Both the position numbers and the translations under genes were made by a program. 64,000 nt of DNA from Persephonella sp964519345 (GTDB lineage Bacteria > Aquificota > Aquificia > Aquificales > Hydrogenothermaceae): positions 1-64,000 of the forward strand of contig CAZFKX010000023.1 in the NCBI GenBank assembly GCA_964519345.1, read 5' to 3'. Below the pieces are notes generated by a model. The model worked only from the letters and a program-made list of their open reading frames with translations, ran no database searches and was not told the DNA's origin. Every line of letters starts with the position of its first letter. Position 1 is the first letter of the stretch. This document shows positions 51,458-60,872 of the stretch, piece by piece.

Positions 51458-53134
51458 TTATCCTGTTACTCTTTTGATCTCTTCAGGTGTCGTAACACCT
51501 TTAAACACTTTTATTAGACCATCTTCTTTAAGGGTTCTCATACCTTTTTCCCTTGCTTTCTGAACAATACCGAGAGGAGTACTCCCTTTCACTATAAGAT
51601 CCGCTATATCCTCATCTATTTTTAGAAGCTCTGCTATAACAGTTCTCCCAAGATAGCCGGTACCTTTACAGTGTTCACATCCCTTTCCTCTATAAATTTT
51701 AATTTTTCCTTCAAAAATATGATCAGATCCATACTTCTCTACAGATTCATCTGTAAAACCGTAATCTCTGAGATTTTCCACCTCAATAATCTCTTCCTCT
51801 GCACAGAAAGGACAGGTTTTTCTCACAAGTCTTTGAGCCGTTACAGCGGATACACCTGAAGCGACCATATAGTCTTTTATTTTCATATCTATAAGCCTTG
51901 GAATTGCACTGACAGCATCGTTTGTATGTAAGGTTGACAGAACAAGATGTCCAGTTATAGAGGCTCTCATAGCCATTTCTGCAGTCTCTTCATCTCTTAT
52001 CTCACCCACAAGAATAACATCAGGATCCTGTCTAAGAAAGTGTCTTATAGCTCTGGCAAATGTGTATCCAGCCTTCTCATTCACCTGTGTCTGTTTTATA
52101 AATGGAAATCTATATTCCACAGGGTCTTCTGCTGTGAGAATATTCCTTTCTAATGCATTAATTCTCCTGAGTGCTGCATAAAGGGTTGTTGTTTTACCTG
52201 ACCCTGTTGGACCTGTTACTAAAACTATACCTTGGGGTTTTAAAAATTCCTCTTCAAGCTGGGAAAGCATATCGTCTTCAAATCCCAGACTTTTCAGGTT
52301 GAAAAGGGAAAGGTTTTTAGAAAGAACCCTTATAACAACATTTTCACCGTAAGCTGTAGGTATGGTGGAAACTCTCATATCAAAGCTTTCATTAAAAAAA
52401 GTATGTGTAAACGCTCCATCCTGAGGGAGTCTCTGTTCTGCTATATCAAGATTTGCAAGAACTTTTATCCTTGAAACTACAGGATTGTGTGCCGATTTAG
52501 GAAATGCATAGTAATGCCTCATTATCCCATCTATACGGAAAAATATATGAGAAGCTACACTTTCAGGCGATATATGGATGTCTGTTGCTCTGTCAATAAT
52601 AGCATGATTTAAAACAGTATCAATAAATTTGGGAAGCTCTGTTCCAAGCGTTCCGGACTTTGCTTTCTCAATGTATTTTTTAACTGTTTTATCTATAGGC
52701 TGTTCAAGCAAAAAGTAGTATATTTCTATACTCTTTAAAAGTGTTTCCTTATCGGCAACATAAACTTTAACTTTCAGACTTGTTCTTCTGCTTACAACAT
52801 CAATAGCATTTATATCATAAGGGTTAGTCATTGCTATGTGCAACTCATCCTCATCAATTTCAAAAGGAAGTACTTCAAGCTGTTTTGCTATGTTTTTGTC
52901 AAGAATCTTCAGAGATTCTACCGTTGGTGGATACTGTGAAAGATCTATATAAGGTTTTCCTGACTGTCTTGCAATAGCTTCCGCAACTTCTCTTGGAGAA
53001 ACAAACGAAAGTTCTTGAAGTATTTCACCAAGAAGACCTCCTTTTATTTTCTGAACCTCAAGAGCTACCTGAATCTGCTCTTCAGTAACATAACCAAACT
53101 CTTTCAGTAACTGACCTATAGGTTTACGGGACAT
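51458..53134 (-). CDS. Type IV pilus extension ATPase (MshE/PilB/GspE)
   Basis: A 558-residue hexameric ATPase. N-terminal T2SSE/MshEN domain (1-150), then the motor with Walker A GPTGSGKTTT, Asp box ILTAEDPVEYR, Walker B-like DPDVILVGEIRDEETAE and His box TGHLVLSTLHTND, and zinc cysteines CPFCAEEE and CEHCKGTG. In MshE, paired RLG-x-n-Q motifs bind c-di-GMP; here they read PIGQLLKEFG-n-Q and LLGEILQELS-n-Q, with the Arg missing in both. GAGG precedes ATG. It is in an operon with the platform and patatin genes. Confidence 0.94.
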   Translation of the reverse strand: MSRKPIGQLLKEFGYVTEEQIQVALEVQKIKGGLLGEILQELSFVSPREVAEAIARQSGKPYIDLSQYPPTVESLKILDKNIAKQLEVLPFEIDEDELHIAMTNPYDINAIDVVSRRTSLKVKVYVADKETLLKSIEIYYFLLEQPIDKTVKKYIEKAKSGTLGTELPKFIDTVLNHAIIDRATDIHISPESVASHIFFRIDGIMRHYYAFPKSAHNPVVSRIKVLANLDIAEQRLPQDGAFTHTFFNESFDMRVSTIPTAYGENVVIRVLSKNLSLFNLKSLGFEDDMLSQLEEEFLKPQGIVLVTGPTGSGKTTTLYAALRRINALERNILTAEDPVEYRFPFIKQTQVNEKAGYTFARAIRHFLRQDPDVILVGEIRDEETAEMAMRASITGHLVLSTLHTNDAVSAIPRLIDMKIKDYMVASGVSAVTAQRLVRKTCPFCAEEEIIEVENLRDYGFTDESVEKYGSDHIFEGKIKIYRGKGCEHCKGTGYLGRTVIAELLKIDEDIADLIVKGSTPLGIVQKAREKGMRTLKEDGLIKVFKGVTTPEEIKRVTG

Positions 53135-53191
53135 GAAAACCTCAGAATATTTTTAGATATTTTCGGACATAAACATGAATATATTTAAGAC

Positions 53192-53203
53192 GGGCTAAAG
53201 CCC
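53192..53203 (-). terminator. Hairpin between pilin and pilus ATPase genes
   Basis: GGGCT and AGCCC arms (53192-53196 with 53199-53203) and a two-base loop lie 39 bases after the pilin stop on the minus strand, followed by GTCTTAAATATA. It probably makes a partial stop so that pilin is made in excess over the ATPase. Confidence 0.6.
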
Positions 53204-53241
53204 ACCATAAGTTCAAATTAAATCTACTTCTACTTTTAAAC

Positions 53242-53826
53242 TCAGAATCTGTAGTATATATCTCTAACACCTGAAGTATAGTCTGCACTTGCCTGAATTG
53301 AACCGGTGTTATATACCCCGTCGTCAAACTCTTCATCTAACCTTTTTCCTATATCTGCAGGAATATTGTCAACAAAAACATAGTTATAAGTTCCAACACC
53401 AAAACTTCTATTTGAAAAACCGTATCTTCCACCGTATGGATTGGATAGCCTTGTTACTGTAGCCTCATTAGGATTTCCGGCTATAATACCTGAAGCTCTT
53501 AAATGTCTCCATGCCTGTACAGATTCATTATTATTATTTGTTGATGCAGGAGCTCCAGTAATTAGACCATCACCGTTTCCATTAACTATATTTGGATATG
53601 TGGCGCTCCATCTATCTCCAGCCTTCGGATCATCTCCAGGCATCGCTCTATATCTGTCGTAGTAAGTATAAGCAGCCGCCGTGAGCCCCCTCAGGTCATT
53701 TACAAGCCTTTTATACTTCGCGTTCTGTATGAGTTCCTGACCTTTCATTACAGCTCCAAGTATCAGTCCGATAATAACAAGGACTATTGCAAGTTCAACA
53801 AGGGTAAAACCTTTTTGATTTCTCAT
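53242..53826 (-). CDS. Type IV prepilin (major pilin candidate)
   Basis: A 194-residue prepilin. Leader of six residues then G-FTLVELAIVLVIIGLILGAV: the prepilin-peptidase site with Glu5 of the mature helix. The globular part is Asn/Gly/Tyr-rich with YRAMPGDDPKAGDRW and ends IYYRF; no cysteine pair as in classic pilins. AGGAGG lies six bases before ATG 53826, better than the ATG at 53829. It has its own transcript end at 53192. MKGQELIQNAKYKRLVNDLR after the helix resembles the MSHA and GspH/G-like pseudopilins. Confidence 0.88.
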   Translation of the reverse strand: MRNQKGFTLVELAIVLVIIGLILGAVMKGQELIQNAKYKRLVNDLRGLTAAAYTYYDRYRAMPGDDPKAGDRWSATYPNIVNGNGDGLITGAPASTNNNNESVQAWRHLRASGIIAGNPNEATVTRLSNPYGGRYGFSNRSFGVGTYNYVFVDNIPADIGKRLDEEFDDGVYNTGSIQASADYTSGVRDIYYRF

Positions 53827-53950
53827 CATCCACCTCCTGTTTTTTCACTTTAACATTATTATCTTCATTACCGAATATATATAATAAATTATCGGCTTTT
53901 TAATTTAAATTTTAATATATTTTAATAAATCAGGAAAAATATTAATAGCT

Positions 53951-55279
53951 ATGAGAATAATTAGTGTAGAGATCTCAGACGGTAAAATAAAGGGCGCTGT
54001 TTTTAAAAGAAGGGGGGAACTCTTAGAACTACTTGATTATAATATTAATAGATCAGGGAAGTATTACATATCTGTATTTTACCAGGACTTTATTTACTCA
54101 AGTATTATCCTTCCTGCGGTAAAAGACGAAGAAACACTTTTTTTCCTTTTAAAAAACAGACTTTCGGATCAGCTTGAATCTGGAACAGAGTATATTATTC
54201 TACCAGTTAGAAATAAAGAAATTTCAGAAAACCAGATTGAATATTTTGTTTATGCTATCCCTGAAAAACTTTTTTTTGATGCTGTAAAAAAAGTCGGCAT
54301 AATAGATCCTGCAGATGTAGAGTTTTTCACACTTTCCCAGTTCTCTCTCGCAGGAGTAACCTCTAAAATATCTGAAGATGAAACGGTATTTATGATATAC
54401 ACGGATAAAGAGAAGTTCATAATTACAGTAAGTCATGGAAATAGGATACTTTACACAAGATCAACAAAAATACCTGACTTTGTTACGGAAGAACAACTTG
54501 TCAATTTCTACTATGAAAATTTTAATCTGACTTATATATATATCGTCCAAAACCAGGGAATAGATATAGACTCTGTTGGACTTGCAGGAAACATTTCTAA
54601 AATAAAACAGTTTGTCGAGCTGATACGTTCTTTCTCAGATAAACCTGTATATACAGTTCTTCCTGATCTATTTTTAAAAAATAGTGATTTTGACCAGTTC
54701 AGTAGTTATACAATCCAGATAGGAGCTTTAAACCTTAGCAAAGATTATAACTTTCTACCACTAAAAATAAAACAGAAGAAGACTTTTTCAAATCTAAGCC
54801 GAAAGATAAGTCTTATTTTAATGTTTATATTTTTATCCCTTTCGGTTATAAATGCTAAAAGTTTTTTTGAAGTCAAAGATAAGTTTTATAGTTTAAAAAG
54901 CTCCTACACAAGACTTAAAATCAGTTTTGAAAAAGAGATCGCATCTAAAAATATATCACCGGAGCAGATAAAATACTTGATAGGTTATATAAACCTTTTA
55001 AGTTCAGAAAGAAAAACAGTATATCTTTTAGATAAGATTTCTGGAATATTATCGATTCTGAATATGGAAAATCTCAATATTACCTATAAGGATGGAAAAA
55101 GATATATAAGTATCCGTTCGGAAGAAAGATTTACCAGTCTGAATGATATGGAGTTTTTTAAAAGAAAATTAAAAAAAGAGGTTAGTAAGTTAAAAGATTT
55201 TAAGATTGTCGATAGATCTGTATTTGATATAGACAGACTTAGTGCAAAGATTTTTATAGAGCTTGTTAAGGAGAAGTAG
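53951..55279 (+). CDS. Pilus biogenesis protein MshI/PilM-like, fused to a PilN-like part
   Basis: A 442-residue protein. Residues 1 to about 270 look like a PilM/GspL actin-like domain (MRIISVEISDGKIKGAVFK). At about 282-305 there is one membrane span, followed by a coiled coil and a ferredoxin-like periplasmic domain, the PilN plan. It sits one base before the PilO-like gene, and the order of this and the next four genes matches V. cholerae mshI-J-K-L-N. Sequence identity to any one family is low by eye, so assignment is mainly from plan and order. Confidence 0.7.
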   Translation: MRIISVEISDGKIKGAVFKRRGELLELLDYNINRSGKYYISVFYQDFIYSSIILPAVKDEETLFFLLKNRLSDQLESGTEYIILPVRNKEISENQIEYFVYAIPEKLFFDAVKKVGIIDPADVEFFTLSQFSLAGVTSKISEDETVFMIYTDKEKFIITVSHGNRILYTRSTKIPDFVTEEQLVNFYYENFNLTYIYIVQNQGIDIDSVGLAGNISKIKQFVELIRSFSDKPVYTVLPDLFLKNSDFDQFSSYTIQIGALNLSKDYNFLPLKIKQKKTFSNLSRKISLILMFIFLSLSVINAKSFFEVKDKFYSLKSSYTRLKISFEKEIASKNISPEQIKYLIGYINLLSSERKTVYLLDKISGILSILNMENLNITYKDGKRYISIRSEERFTSLNDMEFFKRKLKKEVSKLKDFKIVDRSVFDIDRLSAKIFIELVKEK

Positions 55280-55777
55280 ATGCTTAACAAAAGTTATATA
55301 CTTTATACACTTCTATCCTTCTTTATCGGACTGAATTTGCTTATTTTTTTTACTTTACGTTATTTTGACAACTACCTATCAGAAAAGAAGAGAGAATTAG
55401 GAAGATTAACTGAAAAAGTAAATACTATAAAAGGAAATATTAACAATATCCTACACCTTAAAGAAAAGCTCAGTATAAGATATATTGAAGAAGATGAGGC
55501 CGAAAGTATAATTCTTAAAAAACTTGAAAATATAAAAAAAATATATGGTGGAAAGATCATTGAAGGACCGGTGATTAAAAAAGGAGTTATAGAAGCTAAA
55601 ATATCTTTCAATCTAAAACCTGAAAACAGTAAAAAGTTTATTAAGACGCTCGTTTCGCTTGAAGATTCTATTTACCCTGTAGTTAATATAGAAAAACTAT
55701 TTATAACAAACAGCAAAAATGGAACAACGGTTAATATTGAACTGAATCTGACCCAACCATTTTATGGTGGAAGATAA
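55280..55777 (+). CDS. MshJ/PilO-like inner-membrane assembly protein
   Basis: A 165-residue bitopic protein: membrane span at about 9-27, coiled coil (LSEKKRELGRLTEKVNTIKG) and a small periplasmic alpha/beta domain. This is the PilO/GspM plan, which with PilN bridges the ATPase platform to the secretin. It starts on the base after the upstream stop. Assignment rests on architecture and location. Confidence 0.68.
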   Translation: MLNKSYILYTLLSFFIGLNLLIFFTLRYFDNYLSEKKRELGRLTEKVNTIKGNINNILHLKEKLSIRYIEEDEAESIILKKLENIKKIYGGKIIEGPVIKKGVIEAKISFNLKPENSKKFIKTLVSLEDSIYPVVNIEKLFITNSKNGTTVNIELNLTQPFYGGR

Positions 55778-55779
55778 TT

Positions 55780-56244
55780 ATGTCGGAATTGAAAAAAATT
55801 CCAGGAAGATTAATACTGCTTTTGGTTCTCCCTTTAATATTCCCTGTTTTACCGGTCTTTTTAAAAGGAAATCTTGAAGACAGCTTAAACAAAATTATTT
55901 ACAGTCATCTTGAACCTCAGTTCAAACTTATTATTGAATATCCAGAAGTAGAACCTGACTATAAACAGGTTAAAAGTATCAATATATCGCTTATTGAGAA
56001 AAGTTTAGATATAGTTCCTTATAAAGAAGAAACTATTTCCGAAAAAAAGATAAAAGAACCACCACCAGATTATAAAATAAGATTTATCTACATAGGTATA
56101 AATAAAAAGTTTGTGATGATAAATGGAAAACTTTACAGGGAAAACGACAGAATCTCCAAGGATGAGAGAATTAAAAAAATAGAAAAAGACAGGATACTAC
56201 TTACAGGAAAATGGGGTGAAAGATGGATACTATTTTCAAAGTAA
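55780..56244 (+). CDS. MshK/PilP-like periplasmic assembly protein
   Basis: A 154-residue bitopic protein with an N-terminal hydrophobic segment (about 10-27), an extended middle part, and a small C-terminal beta domain (IRFIYIGINKKFVMINGKLYRENDRI, 96-120) like the PilP/GspC homology region that contacts the secretin. It overlaps the secretin gene by 22 bp. The sequence is too diverged for certain assignment; order supports MshK. Confidence 0.66.
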   Translation: MSELKKIPGRLILLLVLPLIFPVLPVFLKGNLEDSLNKIIYSHLEPQFKLIIEYPEVEPDYKQVKSINISLIEKSLDIVPYKEETISEKKIKEPPPDYKIRFIYIGINKKFVMINGKLYRENDRISKDERIKKIEKDRILLTGKWGERWILFSK

Positions 56245-57794
56245 CATTAATATTTATTCTGACATTTATTGTTTCTTGTGGAAAAGTTAGCAAAACTGAG
56301 AAATTAGAGGAAGGCAACAAGAAAAAGGTAAAACAGATCGAACAAAAAGTAACAGTTTATAAGCCTGTAATTAAACCACCGCCAAAACTAAAAAGGCCTC
56401 TCATAAAAAAAATATCTCCATTTAAGGATAAATTTTTTACATTTTCAGCTGATCAGGTTCCTTTAAAAGCTGTTCTTTATGCAATAGCAAACGATACTGG
56501 TATGAACCTTATAGTAGCACCAGATGTCAATCCAGACATACTTATAACAGCAAATTTTAACAACACACCTGTAGAAGATGCTTTAAAAGTGGTAACTGAT
56601 CTTGCAGGCGTTTACTACAAAATAAAGGGCAATATTATTTATATAAAAGGTTCTGTCACAAAGTCATTTCACATACCTTACGTACATACTAAATCCTCTT
56701 TTAACTCAAAACTGGGGGGCGATGTTCTTGGTGGTGCAGTCCAGACAGGTGGTGGAGGTGGTTACGGGGGAACGACAGGAGGAACAGCAGGAGGAACAAC
56801 AGGATCAGGTTCTACAAGTATATCAGGCGATTTTTCCCTAACCTATGAAAATCCTGAGGAAATTAATGATTTCTTTGCCCAGATAGAGAATGGTCTGAAA
56901 GAGATTCTTAAAGATGAGGACGATAACGGTTTTTCTGCCTCTCGTGCAAAAAGTAGTTTTACCTTGAATAAGTTTACAGGAACTTTAGTTGTGACTACGT
57001 CAAAGCATAAAATGAAAAAGGTAGAAAAATTCTTGCAAAAAATTCTCTCTGAGGTAAAAAAGCAGGTTTTAATCGAAGCAAAAATAGTTGAGGTAACTTT
57101 ATCTGATGGATACCAGTACGGTATCAATTGGTCTGCTTTACTGAGAAATGTATCAGGAGCAACAATATCCCTTAGACAAACTCTCGCACTACCTTCGAGT
57201 TATGGAGAGATAGTTGTCGCTGGTCTTGACTTTAACACGGTTATAAATGCCCTTTCAAATACTGGAAAAATAGAGACATTATCCAATCCAAGAATCAGAG
57301 TTCTAAATGGTCAGACCGCTTTAATCTCCTCAGGTGTTGTAGTTCCGTACTGGGAAAAGCAGATCACTACCCTTGGAACCACAACTGTTACACAGAGTGT
57401 CATGTATATTAGAAGAAGCGTCCTAAGCGGTGTTCTTCTTGGCGTAACGCCTTATATTGAGAACAATCATATTCTCATAAATATCGTTCCAGTATCAACA
57501 AAGATAGAAGGAATAAAACAGCTTGTTGATAATAATGAGGTTGTCGCAGAAGCACCTATACTCAATATTAAGGAAGCAGGAACGATAATTAAAGTAAAAG
57601 ATGGAGATCTTATTATAATAGGCGGAATGATCAACACTGAAAAAAGAACAGAAGAAGATAAGATACCGTTTTTAGGAGACATACCTGTTTTTGGAAACCT
57701 TTTTAAAAGTAAAAGAGTCTATAATGAAAAAAAAGAGCTTATCATTTTCCTGAAACCGAGAATAATAAAATTTGACAGCAGGTTGGAAGAATGA
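56223..57794 (+). CDS. Secretin, MshL/PilQ type
   Basis: A 523-residue outer-membrane channel lipoprotein (lipobox IVSC, Cys19). N0 domain (about 75-110, FSADQVPLKAVLYAIANDTG) and N1-like part precede a Gly/Thr-rich linker (GGGGYGGTTGGTAGGTTGSG), then the secretin core VEVTLSDGYQYGINWSALL, LSNPRIRVLNGQTA and VVPYWEK, with the closing IIGGMINTEKRTEEDKIPFLGDIP motif. This is the MshL form with an SPR-less N-terminus. It forms the pore for the pilus and overlaps both neighbours. The Gly-rich stretch is low complexity, not a repeat array. Confidence 0.92.
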   Translation: MDTIFKVTLIFILTFIVSCGKVSKTEKLEEGNKKKVKQIEQKVTVYKPVIKPPPKLKRPLIKKISPFKDKFFTFSADQVPLKAVLYAIANDTGMNLIVAPDVNPDILITANFNNTPVEDALKVVTDLAGVYYKIKGNIIYIKGSVTKSFHIPYVHTKSSFNSKLGGDVLGGAVQTGGGGGYGGTTGGTAGGTTGSGSTSISGDFSLTYENPEEINDFFAQIENGLKEILKDEDDNGFSASRAKSSFTLNKFTGTLVVTTSKHKMKKVEKFLQKILSEVKKQVLIEAKIVEVTLSDGYQYGINWSALLRNVSGATISLRQTLALPSSYGEIVVAGLDFNTVINALSNTGKIETLSNPRIRVLNGQTALISSGVVVPYWEKQITTLGTTTVTQSVMYIRRSVLSGVLLGVTPYIENNHILINIVPVSTKIEGIKQLVDNNEVVAEAPILNIKEAGTIIKVKDGDLIIIGGMINTEKRTEEDKIPFLGDIPVFGNLFKSKRVYNEKKELIIFLKPRIIKFDSRLEE

Positions 57795-58783
57795 GTTTGA
57801 TGATTGAGATGTTGAAGAAAATAAAAACCAAAAAATCATCAAAACCTGTTCCACCAGGTATAGAGCCGAAAAACAGTATTAACAAAAGAATTATTACCCT
57901 TTCTTTTATAACGGTAATACTTATTCTTTCAGGTATTGGAGTTTTTTTATATCTGGAAAATATTCCTCAACAGAACATACTTGTAAATAAAGCCGAATCA
58001 CTTAGCATAACCAATAATTTAGAAAACACAGGAAAAATCGCTGAAAAAAATGATAAAAAAACTGAAACTAATAAACCTATACAGGAAATAAAAGAAAACT
58101 CTCTTCCGCCTTTAGATCTTGTCCTTAATGAGATTCAAAAAGATATAGAGACGGATGTTAAGGAAAAACCAATTTATGAAGATAAAAAAATGAAAAAAGA
58201 AGAAAAAATAATAAAAACAGTAGATCCTACACAGATTACAGCCTTTATATCGCTTGCTGAAAATTATATGAACAAAGGGGATCTTTTAAAGGCATATCAA
58301 TACTATAGAAAAGCTTACAGTATCAATAACTCAGAAGATCTACTTAACAACATCCTTATACTTGCTGTAGATATAGGGAAGATAGATGATCTAAAAAAAT
58401 ATATCTCAAAGACTAAAAATGAAGAGATCATATCATCAGTTGCTATCAGGTTAGTAGATAATGGAAGATTTTACCTTGCACAAAAAATTTTAAAAAAATA
58501 TCAAAAAAGAAATAAAGGATATATCGATTATGCCTATGGATATTATTTCGAAAGTACTGGAGATATATCAAAATCTCTTTTTTACTATGAAAAGGCATAC
58601 AGTAAAATACCATCTGATCCTTATATTGCATACGCCTATGCAAGAATACTTGAAATTAAAGGCATGTTGGACAAGGCTTACAAAATCTATAAAAAAATAT
58701 TAAATTTAAGTTGTGATGATGAAATGTTGATTAAAGTTGTTAATGAGAGAATTGGATTATTAGGAAATCCTGGAGTCAGATAA
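57791..58783 (+). CDS. MshN-like TPR protein
   Basis: A 330-residue protein with a membrane span at about 32-53 and a C-terminal TPR array: AENYMNKGDLLKAYQYYRKA, YYFESTGDISKSLFYYEKAY and ILEIKGMLDKAYKIYKKIL. MshN has this plan and follows mshL/M in Vibrio. The linker between (about 70-155) is charged and disordered. It overlaps the secretin by 4 bp and shares one base with the prepilin gene. Confidence 0.75.
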   Translation: MSLMIEMLKKIKTKKSSKPVPPGIEPKNSINKRIITLSFITVILILSGIGVFLYLENIPQQNILVNKAESLSITNNLENTGKIAEKNDKKTETNKPIQEIKENSLPPLDLVLNEIQKDIETDVKEKPIYEDKKMKKEEKIIKTVDPTQITAFISLAENYMNKGDLLKAYQYYRKAYSINNSEDLLNNILILAVDIGKIDDLKKYISKTKNEEIISSVAIRLVDNGRFYLAQKILKKYQKRNKGYIDYAYGYYFESTGDISKSLFYYEKAYSKIPSDPYIAYAYARILEIKGMLDKAYKIYKKILNLSCDDEMLIKVVNERIGLLGNPGVR

Positions 58784-60870
58784 TGAGAGTTAACAGAGGA
58801 TTCACGCTTATAGAGCTTGCAATGATTCTCGTCATCATTGGGGTTCTTATTGGAATTGGTGCTACGACCTTCAGTATTCTCATAAAAAGGGCAAAATATG
58901 CAGAAAGCAAAGAGATAGTAAATGCTGCTGTTGAAGCTATCACTGGGTATGCATCTTCTTCAGGAAAGATACCTACAGTATCAGAACTAAGCAGTGTTGT
59001 TAGAACACTTGAAGATTCTTACGGAAAGCCCCTTGTATATGTTTATGACGGAAATCTTACAGCATCTTCACCTTACGGCCACTGCGGATTAAACTCAACT
59101 AACATCACCGTTGAAATATGTGATGATCCTTCATGTGCTACATCAACCAAAATAAGTAATGTTGCGTTTTTTATCTTGAGCGGTGATGGGAATTACAATA
59201 ACCAGACTACCGGTTCTCAAGAAATAACATCTCCAACAACTATACGTGTTTTCCAGTATGGTATAGTAGTTGACAATTATCCCTCAGATATAAATAGATC
59301 AGAGCCCTACGATGATATAGTAAAATGGGTTACACTTCACGAACTGCAGACAAAAGAGGGATGTGAATCTTTAACCATAACAACACCATCTCTACTTCCT
59401 AATGGAACAGAAGATGCACCTTACAACCATAAGTTAGAAGCAAATGGAGGAAGACCTCCTTACCAATGGGGTTCTTACGATGGAGTAAACTGTAGTATTC
59501 CAGCAGTAGATTTGGATCTTGGTAATGGACTTAAGATGAAATCAGATGGAAGTATATATGGAACGATAAATGTTGAGCCATCGTCACCTCCCGGCTCCCT
59601 ATCAGGATGTAGTTCCAGTATAAATTTAAGTAATATATGTGTTAAAGATTCTGCAGGCAATATTGTAAACCAAAACTTCAGTATCAATGTTTATCCCCAA
59701 CAGCTAAAAATAGTGACAGAAACTCTGCCTACTGGATATGAAGGAAGTTCATACAGTGTAACCCTTTCAGCCTTTGGCGGTGGAACTACATACATATGGA
59801 ATATTGTTGACGGAACTCTCCCTGATGGATTAACCTTTAATTCTGACGGAACATTAACAGGTACTATATCTTCCGATTCCGGCTGTTCAAACCCTTCACC
59901 ATACACATTCACCGTACAGGTATCATCATGTTCTGGCTCATATACAGCTTATAAAGCTTTTGCATTAACCGTTATAGATCCTGACTGCTCAACAGCAGGA
60001 TCGGGAGGTAGTTCTTGCACCCCTTTTTCCTTAACTCCACCAAGTGGAACAGTTTTTTCTGCAACGGTGGGAACTCCTTTCTCCCAGTCAATAGTACTTT
60101 CTGGAGGAAATCCACCAATAAATCTGACATCGTGTACTCCATCCATCTGCAATGGACTCTCATTTAACTGCAGTACCACTGGAGCTTTAATAACAGGAAC
60201 TCCTCTCACAAACACATCATGTACATTCTCAGTTGGATATACAGACTCATGCTCTCCTCCTCAAAGCATAGTAGGGGTTTATACTGTAAACGTTTCCGTT
60301 CCACCTACACCTCCATCATGCAGTCTATCGGCCACACCTTCAGTCGTTCCATACGGAGGTACAACTGATTTAAGCTGGAATATATCGGGATATTTTACTT
60401 CAGGATATTTCAGTCCTGTTACAGGAAACTGCACAACAGTTACAGATCCCTCTGGAGTATGCACAACAGGAAGTTTAAATACAGAAGGAATTAATAATTT
60501 CACACTTAATGTAACAAACGGAATACTATCAGGAAGCTGTTCTACAGATGTTTATATAGGATGTCAGGGATACAGGGTATGGAATAGTACAGGAAGTGCA
60601 TACTGTTTCACCGTAGGTGGAACGCAGATAGGTTTAGTATTTGACGGAAGAGAGATAACCAGTTCGGGATCAAGGCTTAATAACGGAGAATTTGTTGAAA
60701 GATATAATCCTGTATGTTTCTTTTTATGGTGCAGGTGTGATTACAACGCATCAGACTTTATTGATAGAATCTCATACTCTGATGCTGTGAATGCTGACGT
60801 TCAGATAAATGGTGGAGATGGAGATTGTAGAGTAAACTACCTTAACTCAGGATCCGTATCAGATAGATGA
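58783..60870 (+). CDS. Large prepilin with Ig-like repeats, probable pilus-tip adhesin
   Basis: A 695-residue prepilin-like protein. Cut site NRG-FTLIELAMILVIIGVLIGIG, with Glu5, is intact. A pseudopilin head (to about 200) is followed by He_PIG/cadherin-like repeats (LPTGYEGSSYSVTLSAFGG, TLPDGLTFNSDGTLTGTI, and VGTPFSQSIVLSGGNPPINL) and a Cys-rich tail (CFTVGGTQIG, CFFLWCRCDYN). Over 20 cysteines suggest disulfides. The size and C-terminal domains fit a minor pilin that tips the fibre, like MshQ or PilY1-like adhesins. It has no ribosome site of its own and is coupled to the TPR gene. Confidence 0.78.
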   Translation: MRVNRGFTLIELAMILVIIGVLIGIGATTFSILIKRAKYAESKEIVNAAVEAITGYASSSGKIPTVSELSSVVRTLEDSYGKPLVYVYDGNLTASSPYGHCGLNSTNITVEICDDPSCATSTKISNVAFFILSGDGNYNNQTTGSQEITSPTTIRVFQYGIVVDNYPSDINRSEPYDDIVKWVTLHELQTKEGCESLTITTPSLLPNGTEDAPYNHKLEANGGRPPYQWGSYDGVNCSIPAVDLDLGNGLKMKSDGSIYGTINVEPSSPPGSLSGCSSSINLSNICVKDSAGNIVNQNFSINVYPQQLKIVTETLPTGYEGSSYSVTLSAFGGGTTYIWNIVDGTLPDGLTFNSDGTLTGTISSDSGCSNPSPYTFTVQVSSCSGSYTAYKAFALTVIDPDCSTAGSGGSSCTPFSLTPPSGTVFSATVGTPFSQSIVLSGGNPPINLTSCTPSICNGLSFNCSTTGALITGTPLTNTSCTFSVGYTDSCSPPQSIVGVYTVNVSVPPTPPSCSLSATPSVVPYGGTTDLSWNISGYFTSGYFSPVTGNCTTVTDPSGVCTTGSLNTEGINNFTLNVTNGILSGSCSTDVYIGCQGYRVWNSTGSAYCFTVGGTQIGLVFDGREITSSGSRLNNGEFVERYNPVCFFLWCRCDYNASDFIDRISYSDAVNADVQINGGDGDCRVNYLNSGSVSDR

Positions 60871-60872
60871 AC

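Noticed and set aside
56746..56812. GGA/GGT-rich run in the secretin as a tandem-repeat array
   Set aside because: It encodes an irregular Gly/Thr linker normal for MshL secretins.
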